From NCBI GenBank assembly GCA_049699715.1, contig JBNAVB010000009.1, positions 1-27,897 of the forward strand: a stretch of DNA of 27,897 nucleotides, written 5' to 3'. The position numbers were made by a program, and so were the translations under genes. The stretch comes from JAVZYK01 sp049699715 (lineage in GTDB: Archaea; Nanobdellota; Nanobdellia; Pacearchaeales; UBA284). This document shows, piece by piece, positions 20,202 to 27,135 of the stretch (positions within the stretch are counted from its first letter, which is position 1; the number at the start of each line of letters is the position of its first letter). The notes beneath the pieces are model-generated. The model did no database searches. It was not told where the DNA came from and saw only the letters and a list, made by a program, of their open reading frames with translations.

Positions 20202-21947
20202 ATGATAACAAAAAAAGGGGTAAGGAAAGTAATTTGGTTCGGAATTTTGATATTAGCTTTTGTTTTTTTTATTATTTCTGTTAAAGCAGACATTTTCATG
20301 GGGACTTGCGAGGGCTATATAGTCAATGAAAGTAATCTCAGCCAAACTATTTCTGGCGCTAATGTTACTGTAACTGTCCAAGGTTGTACTACTCCTCCTG
20401 AAAACTGTCAGAGAAGTGTTCTAAGCCAGAGTAATGGCTATTATGTCATAGCAAATTTGAACTTGCCACCTTATGGCAATGTTTCTGGAACCGCAATAAA
20501 AGGCAGTGCTTATGGAACTAATACATCTCAAGCCGACGATTATCAGGCCGCTTTCATGAATATTTCCCTTTGTGATGCTCCTAGTTCGCCCTCATTAACG
20601 CCAGTAAATGACTCACATTATCCTAATATCACATTCTGGTTCAACTGGAGCTCTAGTAATGGAGGAACCTTCGACCAATGGTACTGGCTCGGTTCATGGC
20701 AAACTGCAAGTTCGCCACAAACAAAAACTAATCTGGCTTTCGCGAACTACACCTGGGGCGCTCGAACTTGTCTAGATTCGCAACCATCTTGCTGTTCAGC
20801 GTCAGTCTATGATAATTTTTCTGTTTATAACTCAAGGCCTTGCATTCCAATCCTGCAGGACCAGCCAAATACCAATGAAAATACTGTTATATTAAACTGG
20901 TCCAGCAACACGACAGCGCCTTGTCCTGACGCAGACAACGACACAAAGTATTATGACTTCAGATTTGACAGCGGCACTATTTATAGTAATGTAACCCCAC
21001 CACAAGCAGTCAGCAATCTAAGTCTGGGGCCGCATCAGTGGGAAGTACGAGAATGTGACCCTTGGGAATGTTCTGGATGGGCTTCTGACAGCTTTAGTGT
21101 GACTAACGAGCCTTGCCCTCCTCCAACATTGAACATACAAAACAACACTTGTGAGAATCAAGTGATATTGAGCTGGGACTCTGCTGACAATGATTCAGAA
21201 GGCGATTCTTGTCATGATGATTTTAAGATAGGCAACATAACACAAAGCCCCGCAAGCTCACCACAAGTCGTTACTTTAACCGAAGTTGCACTATACCCTT
21301 GGGGCGTAAGAAGTTGTGACGATAAAGGAGCATGTTCGGTATGGGTGGAGAGTAGTTTTATTTATTGCAATTGTGGCGTTGTTCAAGAGATAGAAGAAGG
21401 GGGAAAAAAGCGTATTTATCGCGGTGGCGCATGTATCTTGCCTGCAGGCTACGAGCTCGTGGTATCAAAGCCCGGGGAGATATATCCAGGAGAAAATTTC
21501 AAATTAAATGTCAATCTAAAATATTTCCAGGCTATAAGCAACTTGAAAGTTGAAACCGATACTCCAAATGGCATCACAATTGAGCCTTTCACCTATGATT
21601 ACATAAATCCAAACCAAGAACTCAGCTTCGAGCTGAAAGGGAAAACCTCAAGAGAGCTGGAAGAAGGCAACTACACCATATTCATCAAAGGCTACGGCAA
21701 CAATGGAACTCTTCTTGTGAATAAGCATATTGACTTACAGATTATATTGCCTCCAACGACACTCGTGAGATTATTTAGGTTAGAGTGGCCATTTTCATGC
21801 TGTTCCTTGCTATTCTATATCCTCTTGCTTATATTCTTGACAGTTCTGGCATGGCTTGTAAGAAAAACTTATCTGATAAATCAAGAGAGGAAAGCGGGCG
21901 AAAGGAAGCACATAAGCAAAATCAAGGAAGAGGTAAAGAAAGTTTAG
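20202..21947 (+). CDS. Cysteine-rich surface protein with beta-sandwich repeats and C-terminal membrane anchor
   Basis: The 581-residue protein has a signal peptide (about 1-29), a first beta domain with ISGANVTVTVQGC and NGYYVIANLNLPPYG (carboxypeptidase-regulatory-like), then fibronectin-like repeats (FWFNWSSSN, VILNWSSNT, VILSWDSAD) that each end in an aromatic-Gly/Glu-x-R motif (TWGARTC, QWEVREC, PWGVRSC). A further Ig-like domain (about 425-525) precedes one membrane helix (about 535-556) and a basic cytoplasmic tail. Many cysteine pairs and more than ten N-x-S/T sites point to a disulfide-rich, glycosylated exterior. It is probably a cell-surface or adhesion protein; the ligand is unknown. 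Its start lies 4 nt after a strong hairpin. Confidence 0.75.
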   Translation: MITKKGVRKVIWFGILILAFVFFIISVKADIFMGTCEGYIVNESNLSQTISGANVTVTVQGCTTPPENCQRSVLSQSNGYYVIANLNLPPYGNVSGTAIKGSAYGTNTSQADDYQAAFMNISLCDAPSSPSLTPVNDSHYPNITFWFNWSSSNGGTFDQWYWLGSWQTASSPQTKTNLAFANYTWGARTCLDSQPSCCSASVYDNFSVYNSRPCIPILQDQPNTNENTVILNWSSNTTAPCPDADNDTKYYDFRFDSGTIYSNVTPPQAVSNLSLGPHQWEVRECDPWECSGWASDSFSVTNEPCPPPTLNIQNNTCENQVILSWDSADNDSEGDSCHDDFKIGNITQSPASSPQVVTLTEVALYPWGVRSCDDKGACSVWVESSFIYCNCGVVQEIEEGGKKRIYRGGACILPAGYELVVSKPGEIYPGENFKLNVNLKYFQAISNLKVETDTPNGITIEPFTYDYINPNQELSFELKGKTSRELEEGNYTIFIKGYGNNGTLLVNKHIDLQIILPPTTLVRLFRLEWPFSCCSLLFYILLLIFLTVLAWLVRKTYLINQERKAGERKHISKIKEEVKKV

Positions 21948-21978
21948 TTAAATCTATTTAAATTTGATTAGTTTTAAG

Positions 21979-22824
21979 ATGGCTAAAGTGAAGAGGAGAA
22001 AGAAGAAAATAAAAAAAGAACCAGAAAAAGAAAAAAGGAAAGAAAGCAAGAACTATGGGGACTACATAGTGATTGTTATTATTGCCCTCATTGTCCTAAC
22101 AATAATCTTTCTTGCGATAACTTATTCAAAAATTTCAAGGTTAGAAGGGCTGAAAGAAAAGGTCACGGGCGAAACCAAGCCGATAGATTTCACTGTCAAG
22201 CAACCATTGTTCAACTCGACTCAAGCCACAGCATTCCTGCCTGCCGTAGATAATGAAGGTAATGGGGTCATTACATTACTCGCTGTGGAAGCAGTTAAGG
22301 GCTCAGGAAGAACTTTAGTTGATATCGATAACTTGTTGTTTTGGGGGGATACCCAACACAGCATTAGAATTGCAAAAAATGTTGCTGAGAACATCACAGG
22401 AGTTGACATAAGCAATTATGACATTGTTTACAACATATACGCCAATGCCTCAATAATCGGAGGCGAGAGCGCAGGAGCTGCGATAACTCTTGCGACAATA
22501 GCAGTTTTACAGAATAAAAGTCTCAGAGATGATGTTATAATAACAGGCACGATTAACCATGATGGCTCGATTGGCCCGGTCCAGGCGATATTGCCGAAGG
22601 CAAAAGCCGCTAAGGCCAACAACGCCACGATATTCCTCGTGCCAGTACTGCAAAGCCGTGAAGTCACTTACGAAACAAGAAAGCATTGTGAGAAGTTTGG
22701 TGTGACAGAATATTGTACAGAAGAGCAAGTTCCTGTAAGAGTCAATGTCAGCGAAGAAGCCGGCATCCAAGTTATAGAAGTCAGCACAATTTCAGAAGCA
22801 ATGCAATACTTTTTTAAGGAATAA
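21979..22824 (+). CDS. Membrane-anchored Lon-like (S16) serine protease
   Basis: From ATG 21979 there are 281 residues. A highly basic cytoplasmic N-terminus (KRRKKKIKKEPEKEKRK) precedes one membrane helix (about 28-49). The rest carries an S16 protease domain (about 85-280) with the nucleophile in GGESAGAAITLATIAVL (S164) and the lysine of the Ser-Lys dyad at K207 (ILPKAKAAK). The spacing of 43 residues equals that of Lon. It has no AAA+ domain, so it is a Lon-like protease rather than LonB. The two-cysteine insert (HCEKFGVTEYC) suggests that this part lies outside the cell. It starts 31 nt after the surface-protein gene and may process surface proteins. Confidence 0.85.
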   Translation: MAKVKRRKKKIKKEPEKEKRKESKNYGDYIVIVIIALIVLTIIFLAITYSKISRLEGLKEKVTGETKPIDFTVKQPLFNSTQATAFLPAVDNEGNGVITLLAVEAVKGSGRTLVDIDNLLFWGDTQHSIRIAKNVAENITGVDISNYDIVYNIYANASIIGGESAGAAITLATIAVLQNKSLRDDVIITGTINHDGSIGPVQAILPKAKAAKANNATIFLVPVLQSREVTYETRKHCEKFGVTEYCTEEQVPVRVNVSEEAGIQVIEVSTISEAMQYFFKE

Positions 22825-22839
22825 ATATAATTTATAGTC

Positions 22840-23889
22840 ATGATTCACAGAACTCAGTTCGCTTCTTATTGTTTGAACAACACAAAGAACATTGCGGAAG
22901 GTTGTAAGTATTGTATTAAAGGCAAGAAACTTGTTTTATTCATTTCAGGAGTCTGCTCAAGGGCCTGCTTTTATTGCTCGCTCAGTTCAAAAAGAAAGAA
23001 TAAGGACATTGTATGGGCGAATGAGCGCGAGTGCCATAGCATCAAAGATGTTATAGAAGAAGTGAGGGCAAGCAAAGCGATGGGCGCAGGCATCACTGGC
23101 GGCGATCCTCTTTGCAGATTAGAAAGAACAATAAGATATGCAAAAGCTCTGAAACAAAACTTTGGCAACTCGTTTCACATTCACATTTACTTACCAACAA
23201 AATTAGTGACAAGAGCAAAACTCAAGAAACTTTCTCGCTACATTGATGAAATTCGTTTTCATCCGAATTTTCTCACAAGCGACATCAATGTTATCAAGGA
23301 AGAGATAGAAAAAATAAGGCTTGCTTCAAAGCTTTGGCCAATTGAGAACATAGGAATTGAATTGCCCTTGCTACCTAACAAGTTTATAGAAACTTTGAGA
23401 ATAATTCGCGCTGTATCGCATTTCATAGGCTTCGTAAATCTGAACGAGCTCGAGATAAGCGACACGAACTTCGATTATATCACAAAACATTATAAATTGA
23501 ACCAAGATACCTACACTATCAAAGGTTCGAGAGAAGCCGGCTTGAAAATCATGCAAGAGCTGAAAAAATCAAAATTAAAAATTCATTTATGCACTGCCAA
23601 AACAAAAAATCTCTATCAATATAAAAACAGACTCAAATTGCATAAGATTTTGCCTTACGGCTTCAAGACAAGTCAAGGCTCTGTGTGTTATTTCACAATT
23701 TACAACAAAAATCCATCTAAATTTGCCAAGAAACTGAAGAAATTCAAACAAATTTATATAGACAAAAAGAATAAAAGAATTATCTTGAGTGAAAAAGTTG
23801 CGCAAGAGCTCACAGGAAAATATAAAATCGCCCGTATTGAAGAACTTCCGACTTGGGATAACACATTACTCTCGCTCGAGTATATCTAA
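22840..23889 (+). CDS. Radical SAM protein (COG2108-like)
   Basis: The enzyme should bind a 4Fe-4S cluster through CSRACFYC (C39, C43, C46), the CxxxCxxC signature, and cleave SAM to make a radical. GAGITGGDPLCRLERTI (about 82-98) is the GGE-like SAM-binding strand. The TIM-barrel part runs to about 240, followed by a C-terminal domain of about 100 residues with HKILPYGFKTSQGSVCYF. Two extra cysteines precede the cluster (C22, C25), possibly a second metal site. The overall pattern resembles the archaeal COG2108 group of unknown substrate. It lies 15 nt after the Lon-like gene and 14 nt before the methyltransferase, so an operon is likely. Confidence 0.82.
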   Translation: MIHRTQFASYCLNNTKNIAEGCKYCIKGKKLVLFISGVCSRACFYCSLSSKRKNKDIVWANERECHSIKDVIEEVRASKAMGAGITGGDPLCRLERTIRYAKALKQNFGNSFHIHIYLPTKLVTRAKLKKLSRYIDEIRFHPNFLTSDINVIKEEIEKIRLASKLWPIENIGIELPLLPNKFIETLRIIRAVSHFIGFVNLNELEISDTNFDYITKHYKLNQDTYTIKGSREAGLKIMQELKKSKLKIHLCTAKTKNLYQYKNRLKLHKILPYGFKTSQGSVCYFTIYNKNPSKFAKKLKKFKQIYIDKKNKRIILSEKVAQELTGKYKIARIEELPTWDNTLLSLEYI

Positions 23890-23903
23890 TATCCAAGAGT
23901 AAA

Positions 23904-24665
23904 ATGACAAAATCATTTGATGTTATAGGAAATATCGCGATATTGCAGGCAAAGGACAAGAAGCAAGAGCAAAAGTTGAAAAAGTTTGCCTCTCAGCTTT
24001 TGAAGAAGCAGAAAAACATTAAAGGTATCTTCTCGAGGCAAAAAATTCACGGAAGACTGCGGGTTCCAAAGCTAAAATGGCTTGCAGGATCGAAAGAGAC
24101 AGAAACAATACATAAAGAATCGGGATGCTCGTTCAAACTTGACATCAGAACATGTTATTTCTCGCCCAGGCTCGGGACAGACCGCCTTGAGATAGCAAAA
24201 AAAGTCAAAGAAGGTGAAAAAGTTTTGGTAATGTTCTCAGGAATTGCGCCTTATCCCATTGTCATCGCCAAACATAGCAGTGCGAAAGAAATTTATGCTA
24301 TAGAGCTTGGCAAGGAAGCCTCAAGATATGCCCAAGAGAACTTGAAATTCAATAAAATAAAAAATATTAGGATAATTCAAGGCGATGTCAAGAGAATAAT
24401 ACCAAAATTAAAGGTAAAATTTGATAGAATTGTTATGACTAGGCCTCAGCTCAGAGAAGATTTCTTGAAACATGCTTTCTTTGCTTCGAAAAAAGGCACG
24501 ATAGTACACTTCTATGATTTTGTTCAAAACTTGAATGAATCAGTAATAAAAATAAATAAAGCAGCAAAAAAAGCTGCGAAGGCTGTTGAGATATTAGGCT
24601 TCAAAAAAGTCCGCGAGATAGCACCTTATAGATATCACATAAGGATAGATTTTAAAATACCTTAA
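23904..24665 (+). CDS. Trm5/TYW2-like tRNA methyltransferase or aminocarboxypropyltransferase
   Basis: The 253 residues match the class I SAM-dependent Trm5/TYW2 group, acting on G37 of tRNA or on wyosine intermediates. The protein starts with the D2-type domain (FDVIGNIAILQAK). It then has RTCYFSPRLGTDRLEIAKKV (about 82-101), motif I VLVMFSGIAPYPIVIAK (107-123), the acidic AIELGKEA and GDVKR. The position of the usual NPP/NLP motif reads MTRPQ (178-182), so the catalytic group differs from standard Trm5. The D1 domain seen in longer Trm5 is absent. It is 14 nt downstream of the radical SAM gene. A wyosine-type role is possible but unproven. Confidence 0.8.
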   Translation: MTKSFDVIGNIAILQAKDKKQEQKLKKFASQLLKKQKNIKGIFSRQKIHGRLRVPKLKWLAGSKETETIHKESGCSFKLDIRTCYFSPRLGTDRLEIAKKVKEGEKVLVMFSGIAPYPIVIAKHSSAKEIYAIELGKEASRYAQENLKFNKIKNIRIIQGDVKRIIPKLKVKFDRIVMTRPQLREDFLKHAFFASKKGTIVHFYDFVQNLNESVIKINKAAKKAAKAVEILGFKKVREIAPYRYHIRIDFKIP

Positions 24666-24703
24666 TACTTTAAATCTTAACACTCTTAACTAAAGGAGAA
24701 AAG

Positions 24704-25270
24704 ATGTGCTTCAAGAAGGTTTGGACTTTTTTATGGCATAGTAACTCTATTCTGAGTTGGATAGTCGACATTATCCTCATCTTTTTGCTTGTAAAATTTG
24801 TTATTTTTCCTCTCGGAGGGCTAGTTCTCGCGACTCCGTTGCCCTTCGTTATAATAGAATCAACGAGCATGGAGCACGAAGGCACCCTAGATAACTGGTT
24901 CTCGTTGCATGGTCAATGGTATATTGAGCATAACATCACAAAACAAGAGATTAAAGATTACTGGCCGTGGAAATCCGGGCTTTTCAAAGGCGACATCATT
25001 ATAGTGCAGGGCCTTAAGAAATATGATTATAAGAAAGGGGATGTGATTATTTTCAGAGTGGCCGCTCAAAAAACTCCAATTATTCATAGAATCATCGATA
25101 TAAATATGAATGAGAACAATGAAACAATATTCTCCACAAAAGGGGATCATAACGACGGACAATTGCCTTACGAGTCAGAAGTCAGAAAAGAACAGATTCT
25201 TGGCAAGGCCATCTCACAGATTCCAAAAGTCGGTTGGATAAAACTCTTCTTTGTCGAGCTTTTCAAGTAA
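24704..25270 (+). CDS. Signal peptidase I (archaeal/ER type, S26B)
   Basis: This enzyme removes signal peptides from exported proteins. The 188 residues have one N-terminal membrane helix (about 18-45). The Ser-His catalytic motif set of the archaeal/ER type follows: ESTSMEH with S55, KKGDVIIFRV, PIIHRIID with H128 (where bacterial enzymes have lysine) and STKGDHND with D148 and D151, then ILGKAISQIPKVGWIKL. The region between S55 and the KKGD motif is rich in aromatics and longer than usual (about 55 residues). A good ribosome site, AAAGGAG, lies 5 nt before ATG. The two surface proteins nearby are natural substrates. Confidence 0.92.
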   Translation: MCFKKVWTFLWHSNSILSWIVDIILIFLLVKFVIFPLGGLVLATPLPFVIIESTSMEHEGTLDNWFSLHGQWYIEHNITKQEIKDYWPWKSGLFKGDIIIVQGLKKYDYKKGDVIIFRVAAQKTPIIHRIIDINMNENNETIFSTKGDHNDGQLPYESEVRKEQILGKAISQIPKVGWIKLFFVELFK

Positions 25271-25351
25271 GCTTTGGTTTCTCGCTCCACTTTTTTTTGC
25301 CCCAACTCCAGAGTTTCAACTATTAAAACACAAGGTTTTTAAACGGTAAAG

Positions 25352-25361
25352 TTATAAAACA
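25352..25361 (+). promoter_or_regulatory. TATA box of the TFS gene
   Basis: GTTATAAAAC ends 28 nt before ATG 25390, predicting a start a few bases upstream of the codon. It favours ATG 25390 over the in-frame TTG at 25384. Confidence 0.5.
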
Positions 25362-25389
25362 ACAAATAAACTTAACAAAAAAGTTGAAA

Positions 25390-25698
25390 ATGCAATTTTG
25401 TCCGAAATGTGGCACAATTCTCGTGCAAAAGAAAAGCAGATTTTGTTGCCCTAAATGCAATTATTGTGCAAAAGAGAAAGTCAAGATTACCTCGAGTGAG
25501 AAACTTCAGAAAGGCGCTAAGATTGATGTACTTCACGAGAAAGAATCAAATGTGTGGCCCACAACAACTGAAACCTGTCCTAAATGTGGTAACAGCACAG
25601 CTTACACCTTTAGTGCGCAGATGCGTGCAGGTGATGAAGCCGAGACAAGATTTTTCAAATGCACAAAATGCAAGTATTCCTGGCGAGACTATAGCTGA
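25390..25698 (+). CDS. Transcription factor S (TFS), transcript-cleavage factor
   Basis: TFS reactivates backtracked RNA polymerase by stimulating RNA cleavage and is related to TFIIS and Rpb9. From ATG 25390 there are 102 residues: an N-terminal zinc ribbon (C4, C7, C20, C23; FCPKCG and CCPKC), a linker and the C-terminal ribbon (C63, C66, C91, C94). The tip carries the acidic pair D82-E83 (MRAGDEAETRFFKCTKCKY) needed to position the metal, so it should be an active cleavage factor rather than a silent paralogue. The length is typical. A T-rich tract and tRNA-Lys follow. Confidence 0.94.
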   Translation: MQFCPKCGTILVQKKSRFCCPKCNYCAKEKVKITSSEKLQKGAKIDVLHEKESNVWPTTTETCPKCGNSTAYTFSAQMRAGDEAETRFFKCTKCKYSWRDYS

Positions 25699-25704
25699 TT
25701 AGTG

Positions 25705-25774
25705 TTCTTTTTTTCTTCTTTTTCTTTTCTTGTTCGTTTTTCTTGCTTTATTTTTCTTCTTTTTCTTTTTTTCT
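25705..25774 (+). terminator. Long T-rich tract after the TFS gene
   Basis: About 70 nt made mostly of T with scattered C and G, including runs of 5-8 T, lies between the TFS stop codon and the tRNA-Lys promoter. It fits archaeal oligo-T termination. Confidence 0.6.
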
Positions 25775-25826
25775 AAAACTTTATAAATTATCATCTCTTT
25801 ACAGAGCTACGGGCCCGTAGCTCAGC
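25775..25826 (+). repeat. 52-nt direct repeat, copy 2 (promoter plus 5' part of tRNA-Lys)
   Basis: Identical to 19010-19061. It includes the TATA box CTTTATAAAT (25779-25788), the leader ending in ACAGAGCTAC and the first 16 tRNA bases. Beyond the repeat the D-arm sequences stay alike apart from two single-base gaps. Confidence 0.95.
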
Positions 25827-25884
25827 TGGTTAGAGCACCGCACTCTTAATGCGGGTGTCGTGGGTTCGAATCCCATCGGGCTCA
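25811..25884 (+). tRNA. tRNA-Lys (anticodon CTT)
   Basis: The acceptor stem is GGGCCCG/CGGGCTC (one G-T wobble), the D stem GCTC/GAGC, the anticodon stem CCGCA/TGCGG with loop CTCTTAA (anticodon CTT), the variable region GTGTC, and the T stem GTGGG/CCCAT with loop TTCGAAT. The discriminator is A. It has no intron and is 74 nt long. Its 5' flank and first 16 bases are identical to those of tRNA-Ile. Confidence 0.95.
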
Positions 25885-25902
25885 TCCCCCCAATTTGCAC
25901 AA

Positions 25903-26280
25903 ATGAATCAAAACCCTAGATATTTTGAGATTCTAAATGAAATCCAGAAAGCCCTCGAGAGAAATTCTGTTGTGATAGTCGAAGGCGCTAAAGACAAGCA
26001 AGCCCTAGAGGAATTGGGTTTCCAGAACATAACTGTGTTGCATGGCCGCGCTTTTTACAAAAAAATTGAAGAAATTACTGCCATGGCTAAAAAATTTGGG
26101 AAAGAAGTGATTATTTTGACAGACCTTGACAGAAAAGGCAGACAGTTCTATATAGCGATAAAGAAAGAATTGGCACGAGAGGGCATAAAGGTTAATGACA
26201 AACTCAGATCATTGCTCTTGGAGGAAAAGATAAGCCATATTGAGGGTTTAACTACTTTTATCGAGAATCTGCAGTCTTGA
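25903..26280 (+). CDS. Small Toprim-domain protein (RNase M5/UPF0292-like)
   Basis: The 125 residues are a stand-alone Toprim fold. The glutamate motif is VVIVEGAKDKQALEELG (E27) and the DxD motif is IILTDLDRKGRQF (D74, D76), which together bind metal for phosphoryl transfer. Archaeal small Toprim proteins of this kind (COG1658/UPF0292-like) may act in RNA processing or nucleic acid cleavage; the substrate is not established. ATG 25903 lies only 18 nt after tRNA-Lys, with no room for a promoter, so the mRNA probably comes from the tRNA-Lys promoter after tRNA processing. A longer upstream frame would overlap the tRNA and is rejected. Confidence 0.8.
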   Translation: MNQNPRYFEILNEIQKALERNSVVIVEGAKDKQALEELGFQNITVLHGRAFYKKIEEITAMAKKFGKEVIILTDLDRKGRQFYIAIKKELAREGIKVNDKLRSLLLEEKISHIEGLTTFIENLQS

Positions 26281-26313
26281 TTATGCATTCCTAATTAACT
26301 TATTTATTATAAT

Positions 26314-26470
26314 CTTTGTGGTTTTTGTAAATGTCGCTGTTAGCAAGATGGTTCAGACAGCTATTACAAAGAAAAACAAAGAAAACCATTTCTAACTCTG
26401 GAAAGAGTGTAGAACCTCTAATTCCCCTCAAATTGCCTCCAAATGCCCCCAAGGACCATGCAGGCCATGT
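26314..26470 (+). ncRNA. Possible structured RNA in the spacer after the Toprim gene
   Basis: CTTTGT (26314-26319) pairs with ACAAAG (26376-26381 region), TTTGTAA with TTACAAA (26324-26330/26364-26370), and GCTGT with ACAGC further in, giving a long interrupted stem. A second hairpin, ACTCT-GGAA-AGAGT (26395-26408), closes on a GNRA-type tetraloop. AT-rich TATTTATTATAA (26301-26312) precedes it. No protein frame covers this spacer of about 235 nt. No known RNA family is recognised. Confidence 0.25.
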
Positions 26471-26515
26471 GGACTAACCTTTATTGTTTCCCATTTCCTA
26501 TTTTATTTTCTATTT

Positions 26516-27085
26516 TTATTCGCCTTCTTCATGTTTCTTGCAGGTCGCACAAAGATATCTGCCATCGACTTTATATAACAAATCATAAACTCCACACTCT
26601 TGACATGGCCCCTCTTTAACCCAACGATACTCATCAACTGCGCGGATTCTCTCGAGTTTCTCTTCCTCTTCCGCAATCTTGATGTTCTGAACAGCGATAT
26701 CAAAGAGATCCGGTTGTATCTTGACAATGTCATTGAAAGTCAGAAGTCCTATGACATTCCCATCGACTATAACAGGTAGCCATCTCACTTTGCTTTTTTT
26801 CATTGCGACGAAGGCATCAAACAGATCTTTGCTTGGCGCGATTGAGACAACCTTGCTAGTCATTATCTTTTCTGCAGTTACTTTCTTTAGGTTCAAGCCC
26901 TTCGCAACCGCTTTCATAACATCCCCTTCAGTCAAAATCCCCTTCAATTTCTGATTACGCTTTACAATTAGCGAACCAACGCCTTTCTTTGACATTAACT
27001 TAGCGCAATATACTATAGTCACATCTGGAGTTACAGAAACAAACTTTTTTGTCATAACGTCGCCTACTTTTATTCCGGTTTTCAT
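26516..27085 (-). CDS. Two-CBS-domain protein with C-terminal zinc ribbon
   Basis: CBS pairs bind adenine nucleotides or SAM and act as metabolic sensors. The 189 residues contain CBS 1 (about 6-62, VGDVMTKKFVSVTPDVTIVY, LKGILTEGDVMKAV), CBS 2 (about 70-123, AEKIMTSKVVSIAPSKDLFD, VIGLLTFNDIVK), a charged helix and a small zinc ribbon with C161, C164, C179 and C182 (CQEC and CATC). Archaeal proteins of this layout may be regulators; target and ligand are unknown. The gene is leaderless by TATA spacing and shares its TATA core with the divergent dph6 gene. Its start lies 50 nt from that of dph6. Confidence 0.9.
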   Translation of the reverse strand: MKTGIKVGDVMTKKFVSVTPDVTIVYCAKLMSKKGVGSLIVKRNQKLKGILTEGDVMKAVAKGLNLKKVTAEKIMTSKVVSIAPSKDLFDAFVAMKKSKVRWLPVIVDGNVIGLLTFNDIVKIQPDLFDIAVQNIKIAEEEEKLERIRAVDEYRWVKEGPCQECGVYDLLYKVDGRYLCATCKKHEEGE

Positions 27086-27105
27086 AGAAGCTTATAGAAC
27101 AATTA

Positions 27106-27114
27106 TTTTAAATA
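27106..27114. promoter_or_regulatory. Single TATA core serving two divergent genes
   Basis: TTTTAAATA lies in the centre of the 50-nt space. On the plus strand it ends 21 nt before the dph6 ATG (27136). On the minus strand TATTTAAAA ends 20 nt before the CBS-gene ATG (27085). No other AT box in the space is spaced correctly for both. Confidence 0.5.
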
Positions 27115-27135
27115 CTTTATGTCTTACTCTCCTGT

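Noticed and set aside
25849..25902. A longer N-terminus for the Toprim protein beginning inside tRNA-Lys.
   Set aside because: The extra residues are translated tRNA sequence. ATG 25903 starts just before the Toprim fold.
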